A stretch of DNA of 10,812 nt from SAR202 cluster bacterium. Lineage in GTDB: Bacteria > Chloroflexota > Dehalococcoidia > Lucifugimonadales > UBA3495. A program made the position numbers and the translations under genes. Each line of letters opens with the position of its first letter. Positions within the stretch are counted from its first letter, which is position 1. A model generated the notes under the pieces. It saw nothing but the letters and a program-made list of their open reading frames with translations, searched no databases and was not told the origin of the DNA. The stretch is taken from positions 1-10,812 of the forward strand of contig VFHF01000318.1 of the NCBI GenBank assembly GCA_009392095.1, written 5' to 3'. Positions 1 to 7,072 of this stretch are shown here, one piece after another.

Positions 1-1
1 G

Positions 2-334
2 GAAACGGCGTTGGGCTCCCTTTTGCAGATGGTCCACGCCAATAAACTGAGCATGGGAGCCATGGTCAACCGGATGACCACCGGCCCGGCCGCTGTCTTG
101 GGCGAAAGTTACTCCGACCTCGCCTCTCTCCAGCCCGGGACCACCGCCGATGTGGTGCTATTCAACCCAGAACAAGAGTGGACGGTGGACCCTTCCGAGT
201 TCGAGTCCAAGGGCAGGAACACGCCGTTGGAGGGCATAACCCTTAAGGGCCGGGTGGTTGGCACTTTCGCTTCCGGGAACCTGGTCTACCAGAGCCCGGA
301 CCTGAAGTTTGACCAGCCCCATGTCAAACCTTAG
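2..334 (+). CDS. pyrC: Dihydroorotase, C-terminal part (5' end outside window)
   Basis: The reading frame is open from base 2, so the gene enters from the left edge; about 110 C-terminal residues are present. Dihydroorotase catalyses the reversible cyclisation of N-carbamoyl-L-aspartate to dihydroorotate, the third step of pyrimidine synthesis, in the cytosol. The visible part starts with ETALGSLLQMVH and continues with an amidohydrolase C-terminal strand region (PGTTADVVLFNPEQEW). It ends with the characteristic GRNTPLEGITLKGRVVGT stretch, equivalent to the 'N(S/T)PFxGxxLxGxV' signature of bacterial class I dihydroorotases. The metal-binding residues lie upstream and cannot be checked. The stop codon is TAG at 332-334, only 37-55 nt before carA, so the two genes are probably one operon. 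Allantoinase or hydantoinase relatives share the fold, but the C-terminal signature and carAB next door favour PyrC. Confidence 0.9.
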   Translation, partial: ETALGSLLQMVHANKLSMGAMVNRMTTGPAAVLGESYSDLASLQPGTTADVVLFNPEQEWTVDPSEFESKGRNTPLEGITLKGRVVGTFASGNLVYQSPDLKFDQPHVKP

Positions 335-371
335 ATGGCGGCCGCGGAGATTCTGATCAAAAATAATAAAA

Positions 372-1487
372 ATGGAAGGGTGCGTTAGATTGCACGAGCC
401 AGCCTATCTGGTATTGGAAGACGGTTCTATCCACGAAGGTGTTGGCTTCGGCGCTGAGGCGGACGGCCTTGGCGAAGTAGTATTCAACACGAGCATGACG
501 GGTTATCAAGAAATACTGACCGACCCGTCCTACGCCGGCCAGTTGGTGACCTTCACCTATCCGCTGATCGGCAACTACGGCATCAATCCCCAGGACTTTG
601 AATCGTCCCGAATCCAGGTGAGCGGCCTGATCGTCCGTGAGGACTGCGATTTGCCCAGCCACGGGCGCAGCGACCGCACGCTGCACGAGTTCTTGGAAAG
701 TCAGGGGATCCCCGGCATCGCCGAGATAGACACCAGGGCACTCACGCGGCGGCTGCGCTCCCAAGGCGTGATGTTGGGTGTCATCACTAGTAGCGACCCG
801 GATGCGGCGCTGAGGCGGCTTCAGGACTCCCCGGCCTACGGAGACCGCGACTACGTTGCCACGGTCACGGCCCCGGAAGAATATGACTGGCCCGCTGAGG
901 ATGGTGACTTGGAGAATGCCGAGCTCCGGATATTGGTTACCGACTGCGGCCTCAAGTACAGCATTCTGCGTCAGTTGCGCCGCAGGGGCTGCCGGGTGAC
1001 AGTGGTGCCGGCGGCCACACCGGCTGAAGATCTGCTGGCCATGGAGCCTTCCGGAATCCTATTTTCCCCCGGCCCCGGCGACCCCAAGATGTTGGACTAC
1101 GTGGTAGATAACACCCGGAAAATTTTGGGCCGGGTTCCGGTCATGGGGATCTGCTTGGGACACCAGATAATTTCCCGGGCTCTGGGGGCGGAGACCTTCA
1201 AACTGAAATTCGGCCATCGGGGCGGGAACCACCCGGTGAAAGACCTAGCTGACGGCCGGGTTTACATAACCGCACAGAACCATGGTTACGCTGTCAGTCC
1301 CGAGAAATTGCCCTCAGGCTTGGAAGTCTCACATATCAACTTAAATGACCAAACTGTGGAAGGATTTCGCCATAAAGACCTTCCCCTGCATACCATACAA
1401 TATCATTCCGAGGCTTCACCTGGACCCAGGGATAACGAATATCTCTTCGACCAGTTCATAGAAATGGTCGGGGATTTCAACGGTTAG
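372..1487 (+). CDS. carA: Carbamoyl-phosphate synthase small (glutaminase) subunit
   Basis: CarA hydrolyses glutamine and passes ammonia to CarB for carbamoyl phosphate synthesis, feeding both pyrimidine and arginine routes. The protein is 371 residues from ATG 372, close to the usual 360-380. Residues 1 to about 150 form the small-subunit N-terminal domain (YLVLEDGSIHEGVGFG, FNTSMTGYQEILTDPSYAGQ). A class I glutamine amidotransferase domain follows from about residue 184. The nucleophile elbow GICLGHQ places Cys261, and QYHSEASPGP gives His345 and Glu347. These complete the triad, each 8 positions below E. coli numbering (Cys269, His353, Glu355), so the subunit looks active. The start is uncertain. 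ATG 372 has no Shine-Dalgarno before it, only an A-rich run, whereas TTG 390 lies 9 nt after GGAAGGG and would give a 365-residue protein starting closer to the usual family N-terminus. The gene follows pyrC closely. Confidence 0.97.
   Translation: MEGCVRLHEPAYLVLEDGSIHEGVGFGAEADGLGEVVFNTSMTGYQEILTDPSYAGQLVTFTYPLIGNYGINPQDFESSRIQVSGLIVREDCDLPSHGRSDRTLHEFLESQGIPGIAEIDTRALTRRLRSQGVMLGVITSSDPDAALRRLQDSPAYGDRDYVATVTAPEEYDWPAEDGDLENAELRILVTDCGLKYSILRQLRRRGCRVTVVPAATPAEDLLAMEPSGILFSPGPGDPKMLDYVVDNTRKILGRVPVMGICLGHQIISRALGAETFKLKFGHRGGNHPVKDLADGRVYITAQNHGYAVSPEKLPSGLEVSHINLNDQTVEGFRHKDLPLHTIQYHSEASPGPRDNEYLFDQFIEMVGDFNG
374..380 (+). promoter_or_regulatory. Candidate ribosome binding site for a TTG start of carA
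   Basis: GGAAGGG lies inside the first codons of the longest carA frame and 9 nt before an in-frame TTG at 390-392. The ATG at 372 is preceded only by an A-rich run with no purine-rich ribosome site. CarA proteins commonly begin a few residues before the 'AYLVLEDG' strand, which fits the TTG. Both starts remain possible. Confidence 0.45.
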
Positions 1488-1663
1488 CAGCTAGCCAACT
1501 CCGGTCTGAACCCAGAAGCCGAAATACTTTAACCGGGTGCAAATGCGCCAATCAATAAAGGAGTATGCCCCTGACCCAACGGCGACCTACGAATAGGGCA
1601 AATTAAAAAGCCCAACGACTTATTCCTACCCCAACAGGCGCGGTAATTTTTGGAGGATTATTA

Positions 1664-2080
1664 ATGTCTTCATTCGCCATGTTTTTGCTGGAGGGGGGTG
1701 TGGATGTGGCGGTGGCGGTTGATTTTGACCGGGTGGCCTCTTTGTTAGAAGAGGAAACAGCCCAATACTCATGTGGTGAGTACATTTACAAAGTTAGAGC
1801 AGGGAAAGGGACCTTGGGAAAACGCTGGGACCTGGTGATAAACGCCATGGACCCGGATATGGAGGGCCAGCCCTTGTTTCCCTTGGGACGTATCGAGATC
1901 GAACCGGACGATGAAGGGATGGTGAACCTGAAAGTCCCACCCCGGATCGAACAGACGGTACATGGAGAGGATGCCGCGGACTGGGACGGCAAACTCTTCG
2001 GCTCGTATATCTCCCAATTGTTAAATTCATTGCATTCGCGGAAGTTGATCGATCTGCCCGGAGCGCTACCTATCGGTTGA
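1664..2080 (+). CDS. Uncharacterised 138-residue protein between carA and carB
   Basis: I do not recognise this protein. Translation looks real: GGAGG at 1652-1656 lies 7 nt before ATG 1664, and the frame fills the space between carA and carB on the same strand. An internal GAGGGGGG run at 1691-1698, 7 nt before GTG 1706, offers a shorter 124-residue alternative. The product is soluble and acidic, with no signal peptide and no convincing membrane segment. The early run VDVAVAVDFDRVASLLEEET reads as a strand followed by a helix. The middle (YIYKVRAGKGTLGKRWDLVI, then GRIEIEPDDEGMVNLKVP) alternates strands and turns, and the C-terminus (FGSYISQLLNSLHSRKLIDLPG) looks helical, so an alpha+beta fold is likely. 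It has one Cys and no metal-binding or nucleotide-binding motif. Carab genes are usually adjacent, so its position suggests co-transcription with them, but no function can be assigned. Confidence 0.75.
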   Translation: MSSFAMFLLEGGVDVAVAVDFDRVASLLEEETAQYSCGEYIYKVRAGKGTLGKRWDLVINAMDPDMEGQPLFPLGRIEIEPDDEGMVNLKVPPRIEQTVHGEDAADWDGKLFGSYISQLLNSLHSRKLIDLPGALPIG

Positions 2081-2161
2081 TTCGTAGCGATTCCTGGCTG
2101 AGTCGGGCGGTGTATAGCCAAAAGGCACAGCCGGGTATAACATCGGTAGGCACATATCTCA

Positions 2162-2197
2162 GACCCCAGATGGGGTCGTAGCCGCAGAGCACTGCGG
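2162..2197 (+). promoter_or_regulatory. Tandem perfect hairpins just upstream of carB
   Basis: Two perfect 6-bp stems, each with a 4-nt loop, stand 4 nt apart. The first is GACCCC-AGAT-GGGGTC (2162-2177) and the second is CCGCAG-AGCA-CTGCGG (2182-2197). The second ends 5 nt before the carB GTG, and its 3' arm covers the start of GGAAAGG, the only ribosome-site-like run near the start codon. In RNA they could stall or mask initiation at carB, or act in processing or attenuation. There is no U-tract, so they do not form a standard intrinsic terminator. The pairing is seen directly; the regulatory role is inference. Confidence 0.5.
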
Positions 2198-2202
2198 AAA
2201 GG

Positions 2203-5200
2203 GTGGCTGATATAGAAGACAAGCCAAAAAAGGTGCTCGTGATCGGTTCCGGCCCCATTGTTATTGGGCAAGCAGCCGAGTTCGATTACGCAGGCACTCA
2301 GGCTTGCAAGTCCCTCAGGGAAGAGGGTGTTACAACAGTTCTGGTCAATTCCAATCCGGCGACTATAATGACCGACCAGGGCATCGCAGACCGTGTTTAC
2401 ATCGAGCCGCTTACTGTGGAGGTCCTGGAAAGGATCATCGAACGGGAGCGGCCTGATGGCATTTTGCCCACCCTTGGTGGCCAAACCGGCTTGAACCTGG
2501 CGGTGGCGCTGGCCGATGCTGGCGTGCTGGAACGCTATAACGTCGGACTGCTGGGCACTCCTCTGGAGACCATTCGGCGCTCTGAGGACCGGGAATACTT
2601 CCGGAATTTTCTACACGAGATCAATGAACCCGAGCCCGAGAACGAAAGCGTAAACACCATGGAAGAGGCCTGGGCCGTTGCCAAACGGATGGGCCTTCCA
2701 CTGGTAGTGCGGCCTGCCTACACACTGGGCGGCAGCGGTGGCGGTATTGCCAACACCGAAGAAGAATTCGAAAGGTTCGCCCGTTCCGGCTTGGCGGCCA
2801 GCCCGATCTCCCAGATCCTGCTGGAACGCTCTTTGGTTGGCTGGAAAGAGGTTGAGTACGAGGTGATGCGGGATAGCGCCGACAATTGCATCACCATTTG
2901 CAACATGGAAAACCTGGACCCCATGGGCGTTCACACCGGCGACAGCATCGTGGTGGCGCCTAGCCAGACGTTGAGCGACCAAGAATACCAGATGTTGCGG
3001 TCGGCCAGCCTCAAGATTATCCGCGGATTAGGCATTGAGGGCGGTTGCAACGTCCAATTTGCCATGCAGCCCCATCCCAGTGTATCCAAAGCTTTGGGGC
3101 AGGAATGGGACCCGAACTCGCCTTATTTCGTGATCGAGGTCAACCCCAGGGTTAGCCGCAGTTCCGCCCTGGCCAGCAAGGCCACCGGCTATCCCATAGC
3201 CAGGGTGGCAGCCAAGATAGCGGTGGGCAAGAAACTGGACGAGATCGAGAATGCCGTTACGAAACAGACCACGGCCGCATTCGAGCCCGCCTTGGACTAC
3301 TGTGTGCTCAAGATTCCACGCTGGCCCTTCGACAAGTTCCCCCACGGAGACCGGCGTACGACCACTCAGATGAAAGCCACCGGCGAGGTAATGGTCATCG
3401 AGCGGTCCTTCGAGGCAGCTCTTCAGAAGGGAGCCCGTGCCTTGGAACTCAGCGGCCGGACATTACTCTGGGAGGACCCGGCCTGGCGCACAGCGGGGAA
3501 TTTATCCCTGGACGATCTGCCTTTGGGTCCAAATGACGAACGGTTATGGGCATTGATGTCGGCCCTGCGGCAAGGAGCGTCAGTCGAAGAAGTTGTCGCC
3601 CATACCTACATCGAGCCCTGGTTCATAAACGCCCTGGAGCGCATCGTAAAGATGGAGCGCCGGTTGTTGGGCGAGGAACTCACGCCAAGCCTGCTCCGTT
3701 CGGCCAAAAGGATTGGCTTTTCAGACAGCCAGGTAGGCACCCTCGCAGACATGCTACCGGAACAAGTGCGTAATCAACGCCATGAATGGGGCCTTAGGCC
3801 GGTCTACAAGATTGTCGACACCTGTGCAGCCGAATTCGAGGCCGTCACCCCTTATTACTACAGCACCTATGACCAGGAGAATGAAGCTGCGCCCCTGGAA
3901 GGCAAGAAGGCGGTGGTCATTGGCAGCGGGCCTATTCGCATCGGCCAGGGCATCGAGTTCGATTACTGCAGCGTCCACGCCGCCACGGCCCTCTCCGAGG
4001 CCGGTGTGCGCAGTATCATGATCAACTCCAACCCAGAGACGGTGTCCACCGACTTCGACGCCAGCGACCGTCTTTACTTCGAGCCTTTGGACGAGGAATC
4101 TGTGCGGGACATTCTGGAGAACGAAGAGATTGACAATGAAGCGCCCCCTTCGGTGGTCCAGTTCGGTGGCCAAACGGCCATCAATCTCTCCCAGTCTCTA
4201 GCCAGGGCCGGAATGCCGATCCTTGGCTCCAGTGCCGAGGTCATCGACATAGCTTCCGACCGGCATAAGTTTGAAGATTTCCTCTCCAGATTAGGTATCC
4301 CACAGCCTCCCGGAGCAGCGGTTACATCAGTGGACGAGGCGTTGCAGGTGGCTCAGAACATTGGGTATCCCGCCGTGGTCCGGCCCAGCTATGTGCTTGG
4401 CGGGCGGGCCATGGAGATCGTCCAAAATGCCACCGAGTTGATTTATTACCTGACAGCGGCGGTGGAGATGTCTCCCGACAAGCCGGTGCTGATCGATCGG
4501 TACCTCGAGGGCAAGGAATGTGAGGTTGATGCCATCTGCGATGGGGAGCAGGTGCTGATTCCCGGAATCATGGAGCACGTGGAACGAGCGGGCGTCCACA
4601 GCGGCGATTCAATGGCTATCTACCCAGGTCAGAACCTTAGCCCTAGGGAAGTGGACACCATCGTGGACTACACGACCCGGATCGGTTTGGAACTGGGAGT
4701 TAAAGGCCTGATGAATGTCCAGTTCGTTATCCATGGCGGCGCCGCCTATCGCAGCCCAAATACGCCCCAAGACGACGGCGCACCCATAACCATTTACATA
4801 ATAGAGGTCAACCCCAGAGGTAGCCGAACTATCCCCTTCATATCTAAACTGACGGGGGTGCCGGTGGCCAAGATTGCTACCCGGGTGATGCTGGGAGACA
4901 CACTGAAAGGACTGGGCTACCCCGGAGGCCTTTGGCCGATTCAAGACCTGGTGGGTGTCAAGGCGCCGGTGTTTTCTATGGCTAAGCTGGTGGGAGTGGA
5001 CTGGCACCTGGGCCCAGAGATGAAATCCACCGGTGAGGTCATGGGCGTTGACCGGAACTTCCAGATGGCCCTCACCAAGGCGCTCATGGCGGCCAACCTG
5101 GACCTGGAACCCGGGACCGGGGTACTTCTAAGTATCGCCGACCAACACAAGGCGGAAGCCGTGTCGCTGGTGCGAAACCTGAACAAGGCGGGTTGCCTGC

Positions 5201-5517
5201 TCTACGCCACTGAGGGAACGGCAGCCATGATATCGGCCATGGGCCTGCCAGTGAACATGACGACCAAGAAGCTCCGTGAGGGCCACCCCAACGTGGTCGA
5301 CGTGATTGAAGATGGCAGCGTTAGTGCGGTCGTAAACACAATCTCCGGCTCACCGGAGGTCATGCGTGACGGGTTCTTCATACGCCGGGCGGCGGTGGAG
5401 AAGCACATCCCCTGCTTCACTTCAATGGATACCGCCAGGGCCGCGGCTGAGAGTCTGTCAGTAGAGCCGGTCGCATACGAGATCGCCACCATCGCAGAAT
5501 ATCTGCAAGGCCGCTAA
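2203..5517 (+). CDS. carB: Carbamoyl-phosphate synthase large subunit
   Basis: CarB uses two ATP, bicarbonate and CarA-derived ammonia to make carbamoyl phosphate. The GTG start at 2203 is the only start codon between an in-frame stop (TAG 2179) and the conserved KKVLVIGSGPIVIGQ. Two homologous halves are evident. The first runs from about residue 11, with GGQTGLNLA near 92, VVRPAYTLGGSGGG near 168 and IEVNPRVSRSS near 311. The second begins near 568 (AVVIGSGPIRIGQGIEFDYC), with VVRPSYVLGGRAMEIV near 725 and IEVNPRGSRTIPF near 867. An MGS-like allosteric domain follows from about 974, with GTAA, TKKLREG and VVNTISG, the regions that bind UMP/ornithine in E. coli. The length of 1104 exceeds the E. 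coli 1073, mostly through an extra loop of about 13-16 residues before each IEVNPR motif. The gene ends 3 nt from a convergent gene, with no room for a terminator. Confidence 0.97.
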   Translation: MADIEDKPKKVLVIGSGPIVIGQAAEFDYAGTQACKSLREEGVTTVLVNSNPATIMTDQGIADRVYIEPLTVEVLERIIERERPDGILPTLGGQTGLNLAVALADAGVLERYNVGLLGTPLETIRRSEDREYFRNFLHEINEPEPENESVNTMEEAWAVAKRMGLPLVVRPAYTLGGSGGGIANTEEEFERFARSGLAASPISQILLERSLVGWKEVEYEVMRDSADNCITICNMENLDPMGVHTGDSIVVAPSQTLSDQEYQMLRSASLKIIRGLGIEGGCNVQFAMQPHPSVSKALGQEWDPNSPYFVIEVNPRVSRSSALASKATGYPIARVAAKIAVGKKLDEIENAVTKQTTAAFEPALDYCVLKIPRWPFDKFPHGDRRTTTQMKATGEVMVIERSFEAALQKGARALELSGRTLLWEDPAWRTAGNLSLDDLPLGPNDERLWALMSALRQGASVEEVVAHTYIEPWFINALERIVKMERRLLGEELTPSLLRSAKRIGFSDSQVGTLADMLPEQVRNQRHEWGLRPVYKIVDTCAAEFEAVTPYYYSTYDQENEAAPLEGKKAVVIGSGPIRIGQGIEFDYCSVHAATALSEAGVRSIMINSNPETVSTDFDASDRLYFEPLDEESVRDILENEEIDNEAPPSVVQFGGQTAINLSQSLARAGMPILGSSAEVIDIASDRHKFEDFLSRLGIPQPPGAAVTSVDEALQVAQNIGYPAVVRPSYVLGGRAMEIVQNATELIYYLTAAVEMSPDKPVLIDRYLEGKECEVDAICDGEQVLIPGIMEHVERAGVHSGDSMAIYPGQNLSPREVDTIVDYTTRIGLELGVKGLMNVQFVIHGGAAYRSPNTPQDDGAPITIYIIEVNPRGSRTIPFISKLTGVPVAKIATRVMLGDTLKGLGYPGGLWPIQDLVGVKAPVFSMAKLVGVDWHLGPEMKSTGEVMGVDRNFQMALTKALMAANLDLEPGTGVLLSIADQHKAEAVSLVRNLNKAGCLLYATEGTAAMISAMGLPVNMTTKKLREGHPNVVDVIEDGSVSAVVNTISGSPEVMRDGFFIRRAAVEKHIPCFTSMDTARAAAESLSVEPVAYEIATIAEYLQGR

Positions 5518-5520
5518 CCT

Positions 5521-6474
5521 CTACCAGTCCATCTCCGTGCCTAGGCCGGCTGCTTTGGCCGAATCGTAGGCTAGCTTTGCGGCGGCGACGTCTGCTACTC
5601 CGGTCCCCATGATCTTGGCGTACACTACTTGGTCGTTGCTGTCGCGGCCGGTTACGGCTCCGGAGACCACGTGCCTGAGTTCGTGTACCTTGCTCCATTG
5701 GATGATTCCTTTGTCCACGGCGCTACAAAGGTCACCGGCCTCGATCGCTGCCTGTTCGGTAGAATCCACGATCAGCTTTCCTGCCCGGGTGATCACCGCC
5801 TCGTCTACCTCCCTGGCACGCCAGGTGGTTGGCCCCGCGCCGATCAATGTGCTGCCGTCTTTGAGCCAATCCGCTTCGACCACCGGATCCATGGTGGCGG
5901 CGATACAAAGAACTATGTCGCAATCACGGACCGCGTCTTCGTTGCTGGTCGCCGCGGAGACCTCAACCCCCATGGTGTCGGTCATCCGGCGGGCGAACTC
6001 TTCCCGGCGTTCCTGGGTGCGGCTGTATGCTTTGATCTTCTTGATACCCCGGACTTTGGACAACGCCTCTAACTGGGTAGGGGCCTGCCCGCCGGTGCCG
6101 ATGATGCCGACCGTGGCATCTTCTGGGTTGGCCAAGTGCTTCACCGCCACGCCGGTGGTAGCTCCGGTGCGCAGTTGGCCGAGGCGATTGGCCTGGGTGT
6201 AAAGAAGGAGTTCGCCTGTGTTGGCGTCATACAGGCTGACCTGGAAGGAATAAGCTCCCTTTACCACTGTGTATGTCTTGACCCCCAGCAGGCCCTGATG
6301 GAAAAGACCGCCACCCATCACCGACAACATTCCGCTGTCGGCAATGATCTTACGGCGGGTCATGTTGTGGGCTTGGCCGTCGCCGTATTGGCGCTGCATA
6401 GACTCAATGGCCTCGAGCATGGCGTCCATGGTCACGCACTGGGCCACATCTTCGTCTTTCAGGAAAAGTGCCAT
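5521..6474 (-). CDS. Ornithine cyclodeaminase/mu-crystallin family NAD(P)-dependent oxidoreductase
   Basis: This is a 317-residue cytosolic dehydrogenase, the usual length for the family, which includes ornithine cyclodeaminase, archaeal alanine dehydrogenase, ketimine reductases and amino-acid-related synthases. The N-terminal substrate domain carries GVKTYTV with Lys66 and QLRTGATTGVA with Arg102, matching the conserved carboxylate-binding Lys and Arg. The Rossmann part starts with TVGIIGTGGQA (121-131). The segment IVDSTEQAAIEAGDL (235-249) resembles the alanine-dehydrogenase/ketimine-reductase type rather than the 'PQTRxEGEIQ' segment of true ornithine cyclodeaminases, so I leave the substrate open. 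The C-terminus (VYAKIMGTGVADVAAAKLAYDSA) fits the family. ATG 6474 is preceded by GGAGG (complement of 6484-6488) with 9 nt spacing. The ferredoxin gene lies 144 nt upstream on the same strand. A TATACT (complement of 6535-6540) in that gap could be a -10, but no good -35 accompanies it. Confidence 0.9.
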   Translation of the reverse strand: MALFLKDEDVAQCVTMDAMLEAIESMQRQYGDGQAHNMTRRKIIADSGMLSVMGGGLFHQGLLGVKTYTVVKGAYSFQVSLYDANTGELLLYTQANRLGQLRTGATTGVAVKHLANPEDATVGIIGTGGQAPTQLEALSKVRGIKKIKAYSRTQERREEFARRMTDTMGVEVSAATSNEDAVRDCDIVLCIAATMDPVVEADWLKDGSTLIGAGPTTWRAREVDEAVITRAGKLIVDSTEQAAIEAGDLCSAVDKGIIQWSKVHELRHVVSGAVTGRDSNDQVVYAKIMGTGVADVAAAKLAYDSAKAAGLGTEMDW

Positions 6475-6618
6475 CGGTGAATACCTCCGCTGCCGGCCTG
6501 GGCTCGACCCCGCCCTTGGCCCGATTTGGGGGCTAGTATACGACCGAAGGGGAGTTGTGGCTACACGAGGGCAGAAAGCAATAAGGATAGGCGGTTTGTG
6601 TAAGGGAAGAAAAGGGAT

Positions 6619-6858
6619 TTACTTGAAAAACTCCCGGTTCTTTTGGATGTAAGTACGCCATTCTGAGGGGATATTGAATTCGTCGAAGATGGCGTTCACC
6701 GGACAAACGGAGACGCAGTAGGAGCAATCGATGCAGGTGGCTGGGTCGATGTAGTACATCTCTTCTTGGTCGGTGGTTGAGATGCAGTCAACGGGGCAGA
6801 CCTCAACGCATGAGGCGTCTTTAACCCCGTTACAAGGCTCGGTTATTACGTAGGTCAT
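6619..6858 (-). CDS. fdxA: 7Fe ferredoxin ([3Fe-4S][4Fe-4S], FdxA-like)
   Basis: A 79-residue electron carrier, cytosolic. Cysteines Cys9, Cys17, Cys21 and Cys25, then Cys42, Cys45, Cys48 and Cys52, are arranged as in seven-iron ferredoxins. CIDCSYC...C is a CxxCxxC set that with Cys21 should hold a [4Fe-4S] cluster, while Cys9, Cys17 and Cys52 should hold a [3Fe-4S] cluster. Val12 replaces the extra Cys that Azotobacter FdI and 8Fe proteins have in the first motif, which supports the 3Fe assignment. The start MTYVITEPC and the end WRTYIQKNREFF resemble the mycobacterial/Thermus FdxA group. The region before ATG 6858 holds only a weak GAGAG ribosome site. The gene is divergent from a LysR regulator and upstream of the OCD-family gene. 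It could donate or accept electrons for an unlinked partner; the cofactor of the OCD-family enzyme is NAD(P), so direct partnership is not implied. Confidence 0.93.
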   Translation of the reverse strand: MTYVITEPCNGVKDASCVEVCPVDCISTTDQEEMYYIDPATCIDCSYCVSVCPVNAIFDEFNIPSEWRTYIQKNREFFK

Positions 6859-6988
6859 ACCATTCTCTCGGCGAAAAGTTTCGGGGCTGTGCGCCCAATA
6901 TCAGTCGCGATGATACCCCAAACCAAGCCAACGGCCACCTATATTATCGAACGCGATATCACTCCAGAACAAACCGTTGGGCAGACAT

Positions 6989-7017
6989 ATTCTCAAATTG
7001 GCAACTTATTTTGTCAA
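6989..7017 (-). promoter_or_regulatory. Possible promoter toward the ferredoxin gene, sharing its -35 with the LysR promoter
   Basis: On the minus strand a perfect TTGACA (complement of 7012-7017) is followed after 17 nt by GAGAAT (complement of 6989-6994), a 4/6 match to TATAAT. It would give a leader of roughly 120 nt before the ferredoxin ATG. Closer candidates for the ferredoxin (for example GATATT, complement of 6897-6902) have poor -35 partners. The -35 is convincing, the -10 is weak. Confidence 0.35.
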
Positions 7018-7039
7018 GGGATAGTATATGATATATTAT
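7011..7039 (+). promoter_or_regulatory. Sigma70-type promoter of the LysR-family gene
   Basis: TTGTCA (7011-7016, 5/6 match) and TATTAT (7034-7039, 5/6 match) are separated by an optimal 17 nt, inside a strikingly A+T-rich stretch (about 6940-7045). Transcription would begin near 7046, 27 nt before the ATG at 7073 but only 6 nt before the GTG at 7052, which supports the later start. Confidence 0.65.
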
Positions 7040-7072
7040 ATTTGACGTTCAGTGGTGAACAAAGGGGGTCTG

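Noticed and set aside
1565..1606. 13-codon mini-ORF after AAAGGAG in the carA downstream gap
   Set aside because: The ribosome site is only 1 nt from the ATG, and the peptide shows no leader-peptide feature such as codon runs linked to pyrimidines or arginine.
1596..1613. GGGC/GCCC hairpin in the carA downstream gap as a terminator
   Set aside because: Four base pairs with a 10-nt loop and no T-run is too weak, and the operon seems to continue.
2611..5492. Several long minus-strand frames opposite carB
   Set aside because: They are shadows of the high-G+C carB coding frame, with no ribosome sites or recognisable proteins.
5538..5575. GGCC-rich stem near the end of the OCD-family gene as a bidirectional terminator
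   Set aside because: The stem is interrupted, lies inside coding sequence and has no T-tract on either strand.
5609..6480. Plus-strand frames opposite the OCD-family gene
   Set aside because: They are shadows of the conserved minus-strand gene, with low-complexity translations.
7052..7072. GTG 7052 as the LysR start
   Set aside because: No ribosome site precedes it, it lies only about 6 nt after the predicted transcription start, and the added residues precede the conserved MELRELISF start.
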